From assembly GCA_003457145.1 (NCBI GenBank), contig DMSR01000064.1:1-7724 (forward strand): a DNA stretch of 7,724 bases. The letters are read 5' to 3'. Both the position numbers and the translations under genes were made by a program. Origin of the DNA: Bacillus sp. (in: firmicutes). GTDB taxonomy: Bacteria; Bacillota; Bacilli; Bacillales; Cytobacillaceae. This document shows positions 1-5,326 of this stretch, one piece after another (the stretch's first letter is position 1; each line of letters begins with the position of its first letter). The notes under the pieces are model-generated. The model did no database searches and had not been told where the DNA came from. It saw only the letters and a list, made by a program, of their open reading frames with translations.

Positions 1-20
1 GGGGGATTAAATCAAAAACA

Positions 21-46
21 AAAAAACCTCGCAGACTGCGAAGGCC
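21..46 (-). terminator. Rho-independent terminator of yuiA
   Basis: Read on the minus strand, a stem-loop formed by positions 27-44 (outer CCT/AGG and inner CGC/GCG pairs around a 5-nt loop, one bulged base at 41) is followed by a run of six T and further T-rich sequence down to about position 14. It lies 20 bases after the yuiA stop codon, the expected place for its terminator. Confidence 0.75.
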
Positions 47-64
47 CCAAGGTACACTCGATTA

Positions 65-187
65 TTATTTTGACTTGCCCGAACCGCCGCAGCAGGTACA
101 TGTTTCTGAACCGCCAAGCAATAATTGAAAATAACCTTTACCAGAGCAATATGGACATTCTTTAGATTCCTGTAGATATACCGTCAT
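65..187 (-). CDS. yuiA: YuiA family small zinc-ribbon-like protein
   Basis: Encodes a 40-residue protein, too short for most ORF callers. It carries two copies of the CxxCxGxG motif, at residues 11-18 (C11, C14) and 30-37 (C30, C33, with an extra C32), joined by a Leu/Gly-rich hairpin. This is half of a DnaJ-type zinc-finger arrangement and should hold one zinc through four cysteines. The start is ATG at 187-185, preceded by a GGAGAGG-like ribosome site 6-8 bases upstream; the stop is TAA. The sequence matches my memory of B. subtilis YuiA, which also precedes yumB. A terminator follows at 21-46, and the gene appears to be transcribed alone. Its function is unknown: the DnaJ-like repeats suggest protein binding or thiol/zinc chemistry, but that is inference only. 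No signal peptide or membrane segment is visible. Confidence 0.9.
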   Translation of the reverse strand: MTVYLQESKECPYCSGKGYFQLLLGGSETCTCCGGSGKSK

Positions 188-210
188 TGATTACCCTCTC
201 CTTTTTTAAT

Positions 211-254
211 ATTGAATTTTCTGATAATATATCAGATTTTCAATCATTTTGGAA
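211..254 (-). promoter_or_regulatory. Possible yuiA promoter with overlapping dyad operator
   Basis: The dyad TCTGATA-n3-TATCAGA (220-236, perfect 7-bp arms) has outer arms ATTGAA (211-216) and TTCAAT (239-244), so a larger nested dyad spans 211-244. On the minus strand it covers a TATATT -10-like hexamer (231-226) with a weak TTCCAA -35 (254-249) 17 bp away. A dyad on a -10 element is typical of a repressor site, but the -35 is poor and no regulator is identified, so the call is tentative. Confidence 0.35.
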
Positions 255-353
255 AGGGCTGAATTTGACCAAAAAACCTTATTGAAAACGGATACATCCT
301 TGTTTTTCTTCAAATCCCTGTCACTACCTTAAAGTTTCAGAAAATTATAAAAA

Positions 354-419
354 CAATTCATGTGTCATGAATTGACAATGGGGACGTGGTCCCGTGTCCC
401 ATTTCGCAAGCGGTCAATT
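354..419. repeat. Compound palindromic element, REP-like
   Basis: Two inverted repeats share a common arm. The first is CAATTCATG (354-362), TGT, CATGAATTG (366-374): perfect 9-bp arms. The second has AATTGAC (370-376) and GTCAATT (413-419) as perfect 7-bp arms, enclosing a third hairpin built on ATGGG/CCCAT at 378-402 with the GGGGAC...GTGTCCC core. From memory, GGGAC/GTCCC palindromes of this kind are dispersed in Bacillus genomes and sometimes accompany IS200-like Y1 transposases. None is present here, so this would be a non-autonomous copy. The 370-374 arm can pair either way, giving two exclusive folds. Confidence 0.6.
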
Positions 420-522
420 TAACTTTTTCCAGGTTACGAATGTAGATGCAAGAAGTTTACTAATGGAACTTATAAAAGAGAAGCTATTAAAGGCCACTTT
501 TTATGATGATCCTGGTGATTGA
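376..522 (+). pseudogene. Possible decayed coding remnant
   Basis: An open frame without its own start runs from the palindromic element to TGA at 520-522. The part after 421 looks protein-like: a mixed hydrophobic/charged helix-like stretch (around VDARSLLMELIKEKLLKA) with a short acidic tail. An internal ATG at 463 would leave only 19 codons and has no ribosome site. I do not recognise the family. It may be the 3' end of a gene whose front was lost or replaced by the palindromic element; equally it could be chance. Confidence 0.2.
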
Positions 523-546
523 AACACCTTTAACGCAGATCTACAT
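440..546. repeat. Long-range inverted repeat ATGTAGAT/ATCTACAT
   Basis: ATGTAGAT at 440-447 is matched by its exact reverse complement ATCTACAT at 539-546, with GC present next to both inner ends after a 2-base offset. The arms bracket most of the possible coding remnant. Eight-base arms 90 bases apart can arise by chance, so the significance is uncertain. Confidence 0.25.
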
Positions 547-565
547 CTAATTTGGCATACTGCCA

Positions 566-598
566 CAAAAAAACAGGCTCACGGATAGGAGCCTGTTT
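566..598 (-). terminator. Rho-independent terminator of yumB
   Basis: A perfect 10-bp stem AAACAGGCTC (571-580) with GAGCCTGTTT (589-598) encloses an 8-base loop. On the minus strand it is followed by a T run (573-566). It begins 11 bases after the yumB stop codon. Confidence 0.92.
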
Positions 599-609
599 AC
601 CAGTTTGAA

Positions 610-1827
610 TTATAGGACGTTAAATTTACCCTTTTTGAATACCAGTGAAGGTCCGCCAATCATGTAAAGTGCACGATTGTCAATCATCTTCTTCATGAAA
701 GAAGCTTTCGTTCCAACCATTTTCTTACCAAATGCCACACCGATCGCATCATCTTCGCCCAAAGAGCAAACTGTTCCTTTGATGTCAGGTGTAAAGGTCT
801 CTAATTCGTTCTTTCCACGCACTAGAGCTGCAATATTACTAGCGCATATCTCACCCTGCTGCATAGCAATCTGTGCAGTAGGAGGATAAGGACGATTGAT
901 TTCTTCATTGATGATTAACGAGCAATCACCGACAATGAATACGTCATCCGATCCTGGAATTCTTAAATCAGGCTGGACCTTGACCCGTCCGCGCATTGCT
1001 TCAATTCCCGATTTTTCAATTACTGAATTCCCACGCACACCAGCAGCCCATACCACTGTTCCTGCCTTGATTTCTTCAACTTCATCTTCCCCTTTAGCAA
1101 CAATGATGCCATCTGGGGTTGCTTCTTTGATTGCTGTTCCGATACGGAATTCAACACCTTTTTTCTCCAGCTGTGACACAGCATAGTTCACAAGCTCAGG
1201 ATCGAATCCTGGAAGAACCATCGGTGCAGCTTCCACACAGACGATTCGAACCTTATGAAAGTCTACATCATATTCCTTGCATAGTTCAGGCACACGGTTT
1301 GTCAGTTCCCCAATGAACTCGATTCCTGTGAATCCTGCCCCGCCGACAACAATAGTAAGACGCTCGTCTTTTTTCTCAGCTTCAGTATTGTAAGTCGCAA
1401 ACTGATATTCGATATGTTCACGAATTTGTCTGGCTGCATTTACATTGACGATGGAGAAAGCGTACTCTTTTAAGCCTTTAATACCGAAAGTTTCCGATTC
1501 AGCACCGAGGGCAATGACAAGATAATCATAAGTAATATCGCTGTTTTCAAGGATTACACGCTTTTCATCCATTTTGATTTCTTCTACCGTACTTTGGATG
1601 AATTCGACTTTGTGGCGATCAATTACATCACGGATATCATAACGTACCTTGTCATGGTGCAAAGTTCCTGCAGATGCTTCGTGCAGCCAAGTAGTCTCAT
1701 AGTGGTAATCATTTTTGTTAACAAGGACAATATCAGCCTCGTTTACTCCAACAGCTTTTTGTAAACGGGTTGCTGTCATTAATCCCCCGTATCCTGCTCC
1801 TAAAATTACGATCTTTGGCTTTCTCAA
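610..1827 (-). CDS. yumB: Type II NADH dehydrogenase (NDH-2 family), YumB
   Basis: A single-subunit, FAD-containing NADH:quinone oxidoreductase that would pass electrons from cytosolic NADH to membrane menaquinone without pumping protons. In the 405-residue form there is an N-terminal FAD-binding GAGYGG (10-15), the NADH-binding GGAGFTG (162-168), the second FAD motif VGDCS (309-313) and the quinone-site motif AQIAMQQ (328-334, the canonical AQxxxQ). The C-terminal region of basic and hydrophobic residues probably contacts the membrane; there is no signal peptide. The longest frame starts at GTG 1842, but the sequence there, GGAAGTGATC (1840-1831), is nearly the perfect Shine-Dalgarno complement and sits 8 bases before TTG 1827, so I call TTG. 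The product then begins [12 protein letters not shown], as I recall for B. subtilis YumB. A Rex-like box lies upstream at 1906-1925, fitting NADH-responsive control. It closes with its own terminator at 566-598. Confidence 0.93.
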   Translation of the reverse strand: MRKPKIVILGAGYGGLMTATRLQKAVGVNEADIVLVNKNDYHYETTWLHEASAGTLHHDKVRYDIRDVIDRHKVEFIQSTVEEIKMDEKRVILENSDITYDYLVIALGAESETFGIKGLKEYAFSIVNVNAARQIREHIEYQFATYNTEAEKKDERLTIVVGGAGFTGIEFIGELTNRVPELCKEYDVDFHKVRIVCVEAAPMVLPGFDPELVNYAVSQLEKKGVEFRIGTAIKEATPDGIIVAKGEDEVEEIKAGTVVWAAGVRGNSVIEKSGIEAMRGRVKVQPDLRIPGSDDVFIVGDCSLIINEEINRPYPPTAQIAMQQGEICASNIAALVRGKNELETFTPDIKGTVCSLGEDDAIGVAFGKKMVGTKASFMKKMIDNRALYMIGGPSLVFKKGKFNVL

Positions 1828-1830
1828 AGT

Positions 1831-1840
1831 GATCACTTCC
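1831..1840 (-). promoter_or_regulatory. Shine-Dalgarno site deciding the yumB start
   Basis: GGAAGTGATC on the minus strand matches the ideal GGAGGTGATC at nine of ten bases. Its GGAAG core ends 8 bases before TTG 1827. The upstream in-frame GTG codons at 1842 and 1836 lie just before or inside this site and lack a properly spaced one of their own. Confidence 0.75.
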
Positions 1841-1905
1841 ACCTTTTTAAAATATTTTTGTTAAAGGCTTTTCTCTTTATATATTGCCTTTTAGCTCCGT
1901 ATAAG

Positions 1906-1925
1906 TTTGTGATATTATTCACTAA
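1906..1925. promoter_or_regulatory. Rex-like operator upstream of yumB
   Basis: TTGTGATATTATTCACTA at 1907-1924 agrees at 12 of 14 fixed positions with the Rex consensus TTGTGAAnnnnTTCACAA. It keeps both GTGA/TCAC half-sites and the correct 6-base gap. Rex is the NADH/NAD+-sensing repressor that in Firmicutes controls respiratory and fermentation genes, including an NADH dehydrogenase gene. The site lies about 80 bases upstream of the yumB start. Which promoter it controls is inferred; yumC is also possible but lies 286 bases away. Confidence 0.55.
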
Positions 1926-2159
1926 AAAGTTCAAAAAAATGTCCTTAAAATGTCACAAATTCTTAACATTCTTGCATACATTACATGATATTCTTTTTCC
2001 TGGCCTTTTTCAAGCAATAATATAGGCAAAATAAACTTGGTAATATTCTGATAATACTCATATTCCCTCTTTTTATCTAAAAAAAAACCATTTTTTCATT
2101 AAATTTAGTGTACCTAATTCTAGCTTCTATTATGAATAGGAGTTTATTTTTGCTATTTA

Positions 2160-2168
2160 TGGTATTAT
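2160..2168 (+). promoter_or_regulatory. Extended -10 promoter for yumC
   Basis: TGGTATTAT fits the extended -10 form TGnTATAAT with five of six core matches. No good -35 hexamer is present, which extended -10 promoters tolerate. Transcription would begin near 2175, leaving a leader of about 35 bases. Confidence 0.45.
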
Positions 2169-2210
2169 AAAAATTGGAGCAATTTTACTACATAGTGAGG
2201 GGGATATGGA

Positions 2211-3206
2211 GTGAAAGAAGATCAAAAAGTTTATGACATCACGATTATCGGCGGGGGGCCTGCTGGTCTGTTCACGGCATTTTATGGCGGAATGAGACAA
2301 GCATCAGTTAAGATTATTGAAAGTTTGCCACAGTTAGGCGGGCAATTATCAGCACTGTATCCAGAGAAATACATATATGATGTTGCAGGGTTCCCGAAAG
2401 TACGAGCCCAGGAGCTTATCAATAATCTGAAAGACCAAATGGCAAAGTTTGAGCCAGCTACGGCGCTCGAACAATCAGTAGAAAAGCTTGAAAAGCAGGA
2501 AGATGGCACATTCAAGCTAACTACCGACAAGGAAGTTCATTATTCCAAAACAGTTATCATCACAGCCGGAAACGGTGCATTCCAGCCGCGCCGACTTGAA
2601 CTAGAAAGCGCTGCCCAATACGAAGGTAAGAACCTGCACTACTTTATAGATGATCTTAATCAGTTCGCTGGCCAGAAGGTTGCTGTCTTAGGCGGCGGAG
2701 ATTCTGCAGTTGACTGGGCTTTAATGCTTGAGCCTATAGCTGAGCAGGTAACAATTGTTCACCGCAGGGACAAATTCCGTGCCCATGAACACAGTGTCGA
2801 AAATCTGCAGAATTCAAAGGTGGATATCAAGACACCTTATATTCCTACAGAGCTGGTAGGCGATGGAAACAACATCACCCAGATTGTTCTTCAGGACGCA
2901 AATGGTGAAGAGTCTGTAACGGTTGATGTCGATGCAGTCATCTGCAACTTCGGCTTCGTGTCTTCACTTGGGCCAATCAAAGAGTGGGGCCTTGAAATCG
3001 AAAAGAATTCGATTGTAGTCAATTCCAAAATGGAAACAACCATTCCTGGCCTGTACGCTGCTGGTGATATCTGCACATACGAAGGCAAGGTTAAATTGAT
3101 TGCAACCGGCTTTGGGGAAGCTCCAACAGCAGTCAACAATGCAAAAGCATATATGGACCCAAAGGCGAAAGCCCAACCGCTTCACAGTTCATCCATGTTT
3201 AAGTAG
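2211..3206 (+). CDS. yumC: Ferredoxin/flavodoxin-NADP+ reductase, thioredoxin-reductase-like (YumC)
   Basis: A 331-residue FAD enzyme that moves electrons between NADPH and ferredoxin or flavodoxin in the cytoplasm, expected to act as a homodimer. Visible motifs are the FAD-binding GGGPAG (14-19), the NADPH-binding GGGDSAVD (161-168), HRRDKFR (184-190, basic residues that favour the NADP phosphate) and AAGDI (283-287). The CxxC pair of true thioredoxin reductases is absent, which puts it in the bacterial TrxR-like FNR group. Tyr50 and His325 match residues that, as I recall, stack on the flavin in the B. subtilis enzyme (Tyr50, His324), and the C-terminal HSSSMF tail is typical. The start is GTG 2211, 7 bases after AGGGGG. 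An out-of-frame ATG GAG TGA overlaps the start codon at 2206-2214. It is a single gene, ended by the hairpin at 3213-3246. It could supply reduced ferredoxin or flavodoxin for Fe-S assembly and other reductions. Confidence 0.95.
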   Translation: MKEDQKVYDITIIGGGPAGLFTAFYGGMRQASVKIIESLPQLGGQLSALYPEKYIYDVAGFPKVRAQELINNLKDQMAKFEPATALEQSVEKLEKQEDGTFKLTTDKEVHYSKTVIITAGNGAFQPRRLELESAAQYEGKNLHYFIDDLNQFAGQKVAVLGGGDSAVDWALMLEPIAEQVTIVHRRDKFRAHEHSVENLQNSKVDIKTPYIPTELVGDGNNITQIVLQDANGEESVTVDVDAVICNFGFVSSLGPIKEWGLEIEKNSIVVNSKMETTIPGLYAAGDICTYEGKVKLIATGFGEAPTAVNNAKAYMDPKAKAQPLHSSSMFK

Positions 3207-3212
3207 AATGGC

Positions 3213-3246
3213 AAAAAGCAAGGTCGTTTTCGACCTTGCTATTTTT
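3213..3246. terminator. Bidirectional terminator between yumC and yutM
   Basis: A perfect 10-bp stem AGCAAGGTCG (3217-3226) with CGACCTTGCT (3231-3240) and a TTTT loop is flanked by a T run on the right (3242-3246) and an A run on the left (3213-3217). It can therefore stop transcription from yumC (+) and yutM (-). Confidence 0.93.
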
Positions 3247-3283
3247 AATGCCTGTTTCGAGTGTGCTTAAAAAGATTTCTAAA

Positions 3284-3649
3284 TTAACATTCCTCTGGAG
3301 TGCCTTTGCGAGTGGCTGTCTTGAATGATGATCCGCAGCCGCAGGATGCGATTGCGTTGGGATTTTCAATCGTAAAGCCGCCGCCCATCAATGATTGTTT
3401 ATAACTGATCGTCGTACCCATCAGGACAGGGGCACTTTCTTTATCCACAAGGATTTGAATACCATGCTGTTCCAGCTGAGTGTCGCCTTCCTCCACTTCA
3501 TGGGCAAAACCCATTCCGTAGGAGAGCCCGCTGCAGCCGCCGCCTTTTACCGATACACGCAGGAACGCGTTCTCTTCTTCACTTTGTTTCATCATATCTT
3601 TAACCTGCAATGCAGCTTCTTCTGTAAGGATCACAATCTTATTATCCAA
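3284..3649 (-). CDS. yutM: A-type iron-sulfur carrier protein (HesB/IscA/ErpA family), YutM
   Basis: A small cytosolic Fe-S cluster carrier that should accept clusters from a scaffold and pass them to target proteins. The three invariant cysteines of the family are present, in GGGCSGLSYGMGF and the C-terminal SCGCGSS (C39, C103 and C105 in the 121-residue form), and an extra cysteine is the last residue of the PEEC tail. Two TTG starts are possible: TTG 3655 lies only 3 bases from AGGAGG (3664-3659), while TTG 3649 lies 9 bases from it. I choose 3649; the product then begins MDNKIVILTEEAAL and is close to the 120-residue B. subtilis YutM I remember. It has its own promoter (3681-3709) and shares a bidirectional terminator with yumC. 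Together with yutI it forms the Fe-S part of this window. Which targets it serves cannot be seen. Confidence 0.93.
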   Translation of the reverse strand: MDNKIVILTEEAALQVKDMMKQSEEENAFLRVSVKGGGCSGLSYGMGFAHEVEEGDTQLEQHGIQILVDKESAPVLMGTTISYKQSLMGGGFTIENPNAIASCGCGSSFKTATRKGTPEEC

Positions 3650-3658
3650 TGTCAAAAA

Positions 3659-3664
3659 CCTCCT
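3659..3664 (-). promoter_or_regulatory. Shine-Dalgarno site deciding the yutM start
   Basis: A perfect AGGAGG on the minus strand. The longest frame would start 3 bases after it, too close for initiation; the next in-frame TTG (3649) is 9 bases away. Confidence 0.7.
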
Positions 3665-3680
3665 TGTTACTCTTTCTTAT

Positions 3681-3709
3681 AGTATATACAGTGTTTTTCC
3701 AATGCTCAA
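3681..3709 (-). promoter_or_regulatory. Sigma-A-type promoter of yutM
   Basis: On the minus strand TTGAGC (3709-3704) and TATACT (3686-3681) are separated by exactly 17 bp, matching the consensus at 4 of 6 and 5 of 6 positions. Transcription would start near 3674, about 10 bases before the AGGAGG site. Confidence 0.6.
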
Positions 3710-3774
3710 CAAATCAAGCACAAAAAAGAATTATTCTATAATTTTTCTAGGAATGACCAATTCACTATAGGTAA

Positions 3775-3802
3775 TTGTTATAATATATTAATAGTATATA
3801 CT
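3775..3802 (+). promoter_or_regulatory. Possible promoter of the DUF2225 gene
   Basis: TTGTTA (3775-3780) and TATACT (3797-3802) stand 16 bp apart. The -10 lies inside a perfect 12-bp palindrome TAGTATATACTA (3792-3803). A TATAAT at 3779-3784 is an alternative -10 but has no good -35. The leader would be about 100 bases. Confidence 0.4.
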
Positions 3803-3911
3803 AGTTTGATTTTCAGACTGATGATTTTGATTCAAGGTGCTTCGCTTTCCGCTCATACAGCAACTTCAAGACATCAATGACCTTTAAAATGATGATTGGC
3901 AGGTGATTAGA

Positions 3912-4604
3912 ATGGCGCAGTTAGATCCGTTATACGACAAGAATTATACATGCCTGATGTGTGAACATTCATTTACCACTAAAAAAGTGCGTTCCCGTTT
4001 CGTGAAAGTCCTCCATTTTGACACGGATTTTGCCCCGGTCTATTCTCAAGAATTCGAAAACCCAACACTATATTATGTGAATGTCTGCCCGAATTGCGGG
4101 TTCTCCTCCACTGATGAATTCAGTCCTTATTTCCCGCCGGGTACTAAAGAAGAACTGTCCAATAAAGTGTGCAATCAGTGGGTACCGCATGACTTCAGCA
4201 GTCAACGGACGATTGATGACACTATTAAAACATATAAGCTAGGGGCCTATTGTTCGTCCTTGAAAAAAGAAAAGCATATAGTAACAGCCGGCTTATATAT
4301 TAGGCTTGCCTGGATCTATCGTTCACAGAATAACGAGGCTCAGGAAATGAGATTCCTAAAATTGGCACTTGGAGAGTATATTGGATCGTTTAGCAAAGGC
4401 GATTTTAAAGGTACACAGGTTTCAGAGGACCGGCTGTTGTACTTGATTGGTGAGCTATCCAGAAGGACAGGCAATAGCCAGGAAGCAGCCAGGTTTTTTT
4501 CAAAGGTCATTGAAAGGCAAAAGCAGTCATTGGAGCCGAAAATCATTCAAATGGCTAAAGAACGCTGGCAAGAAATGAGAAAGACTCAAAAAAATCCAGA
4601 TTAA
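3912..4604 (+). CDS. DUF2225 family protein (zinc-binding N-terminus, helical-repeat C-terminus)
   Basis: A 230-residue protein I recognise as DUF2225, function unknown. The N-terminal part has two CxxC pairs, CLMC (C14, C17) and CPNCGFSS (C59, C62), spaced like a zinc ribbon. The C-terminal half is helical and TPR-like, with a repeat around residues 195-215 (an EAARFFSKVIER-type helix). There is no signal peptide or membrane segment, so it is probably cytosolic and may bind a partner through the helices. The longest frame starts at GTG 3903, but AGGTGAT (3901-3907) is a ribosome site that overlaps that GTG and is correctly placed for ATG 3912, giving the start MAQLDPLYDKNYTC. The gene sits alone between yutM and yuzB, where as I recall B. 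subtilis has other genes. It is followed by a strong hairpin at 4738-4777, 133 bases after the stop. Confidence 0.85.
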   Translation: MAQLDPLYDKNYTCLMCEHSFTTKKVRSRFVKVLHFDTDFAPVYSQEFENPTLYYVNVCPNCGFSSTDEFSPYFPPGTKEELSNKVCNQWVPHDFSSQRTIDDTIKTYKLGAYCSSLKKEKHIVTAGLYIRLAWIYRSQNNEAQEMRFLKLALGEYIGSFSKGDFKGTQVSEDRLLYLIGELSRRTGNSQEAARFFSKVIERQKQSLEPKIIQMAKERWQEMRKTQKNPD

Positions 4605-4737
4605 TCCTGCTTCCTACAGTATGCCTTGTATTAAAAGGTGAAAATAAAGAATTCAAGCAAGGAAAACAACGAGTGATTAGGTGTTGGAAAAAATCGATAC
4701 CTTTTAACAAAGAAGGCTGAAGAGCTCACTCGAAAAC

Positions 4738-4777
4738 ATAATCGGCTGGCAAGAGATTCTCTTTGCCAGCCGATTAT
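4738..4777. terminator. Strong bidirectional terminator between the DUF2225 gene and yuzB
   Basis: A perfect 15-bp stem (4738-4752 with 4763-4777, core AATCGGCTGGCAA/TTGCCAGCCGATT) extends by GAG/CTC with one bulged T, closing on an ATT loop. The right flank is T-rich but interrupted (ATTATT); on the minus strand the left flank gives TTTT. It lies between convergent genes. The tail is weaker than that of the other terminators here, while the stem is the longest. Confidence 0.8.
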
Positions 4778-4842
4778 ATTATTAGGTCCTTCAATACAGG
4801 AGCATGAATCACTGAGATTACCTATGGGACAAAACAAGCTTA

Positions 4843-5082
4843 TTAAAACATTGGATTTTCATCCAAATATTGATAGATATTTTCAACCAATTCTTCAGGA
4901 GTCTCACCCGTAACCGGCTCTCCATTCACTAGCGCAAACATTGATTGGGCACATTTCCCGCAATAGCCAAGGCATCCATATTCGATTACGTCAAAATCGG
5001 GGTCTCTTTCTAGCTCTTCCCTCGCTTTTTGCGCACCGCTCGCAAGGTTGCTGATGCAAAATTCAATGATAGGCTTTATCAT
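4843..5082 (-). CDS. yuzB: DUF1450 family cysteine-rich small protein, YuzB
   Basis: A 79-residue cytosolic protein of the YuzB/DUF1450 family; its biochemical role is unknown. Four cysteines are visible: C9 in IEFCISN, then C37, C41 and C44 in [10 protein letters not shown]. With the short alpha/beta pattern and the conserved FALVNGEPV and TPEELVENI segments this resembles thioredoxin-like ferredoxins, so metal or Fe-S binding is a reasonable guess. The longest frame starts at GTG 5091, but that GTG lies within the ribosome site GAGGTG; ATG 5082 is 8 bases from GAGG and gives a length close to that I remember for B. subtilis YuzB. A promoter is visible at 5109-5137. It is divergent from yutJ, with which it shares a 244-base control region, a pairing I also recall in B. 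subtilis. Confidence 0.92.
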   Translation of the reverse strand: MIKPIIEFCISNLASGAQKAREELERDPDFDVIEYGCLGYCGKCAQSMFALVNGEPVTGETPEELVENIYQYLDENPMF

Positions 5083-5108
5083 GTTTTTCACCTCTCTACT
5101 AATTTTTA

Positions 5109-5137
5109 ATCGTACCCTTTTTCCTGTTAACAGTCAA
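5109..5137 (-). promoter_or_regulatory. Sigma-A-type promoter of yuzB
   Basis: On the minus strand TTGACT (5137-5132, five of six) and TACGAT (5114-5109, four of six) are separated by exactly 17 bp. Transcription would begin near 5102, just ahead of the GAGGTG ribosome site. A second weaker pair, TTGTGA and TATAGT at 18 bp, lies further upstream. Confidence 0.5.
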
Positions 5138-5170
5138 TTTCTCCCGCTATCTTTCCTACTATAAAAATTG

Positions 5171-5199
5171 TTGTTATTTTGTCACAATTTCGTTATACT
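5171..5199 (+). promoter_or_regulatory. Sigma-A-type promoter of yutJ
   Basis: TTGTTA (5171-5176) and TATACT (5194-5199) are separated by exactly 17 bp. The spacer contains TGTCACAATTTC (5180-5191), similar to an element upstream of yumB. The leader would be about 120 bases long and contains a small ATCCG-TTTA-CGGAT hairpin (5252-5265). Confidence 0.55.
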
Positions 5200-5326
5200 T
5201 TTTATGGTGTTTGTTCGAAAAAAATATTGCAAAATAATTTCTGATAATTGTATCCGTTTACGGATTTAATACGAGTTGTAAATACTTCATTAACTGTTTC
5301 TGAAGAGTTAAAAAGGGGAAATTCAC

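Larger units (their letters stand above)
188..566. other. Gene-free stretch between yuiA and yumB
   Basis: About 380 bases without a convincing intact gene. From left to right it holds the yuiA ribosome site, a dyad overlapping a possible yuiA promoter (211-254), AT-rich sequence with no recognisable feature (255-353), a compound palindromic element (354-419), a short open reading frame that may be a coding remnant (376-522), a long-range inverted repeat (440-447 with 539-546), and the lead-in to the yumB terminator. Confidence 0.7.
1843..2210. other. Divergent control region between yumB and yumC
   Basis: A 368-base AT-rich region between divergent genes. It contains the Rex-like box (1906-1925), a TGTCACAAATTC element (1951-1962) resembling one in front of yutJ, an A/T tract (2079-2098), an extended -10 promoter for yumC (2160-2168) and the yumC ribosome site. 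I found no good -35/-10 pair for yumB and no small gene. Confidence 0.65.

Noticed and set aside
463..522. A 19-codon gene starting at ATG 463
   Set aside because: No ribosome site upstream and no recognised product; kept only as a possible coding remnant.
677..1316. Three plus-strand frames (677-889, 896-1186, 1131-1316)
   Set aside because: They lie antisense inside yumB, have no ribosome sites and no protein-like composition; yumB is unambiguous.
2045..2065. Fur or PerR box near the TGATAAT sequence upstream of yumC
   Set aside because: Only the left half fits; the right half CTCATAT does not match the needed inverted repeat.
2282..3185. Minus-strand frames within yumC
   Set aside because: Antisense shadows of a clearly recognised flavoprotein gene.
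3395..3682. 95-codon plus-strand frame over yutM
   Set aside because: Antisense to a recognised A-type carrier; no ribosome site and low-complexity alanine stretch produced by the opposite strand.
4631..4837. 68-codon minus-strand frame between the DUF2225 gene and yuzB
   Set aside because: It runs straight through the strong terminator hairpin at 4738-4777, lacks a good ribosome site, and resembles no protein I know.
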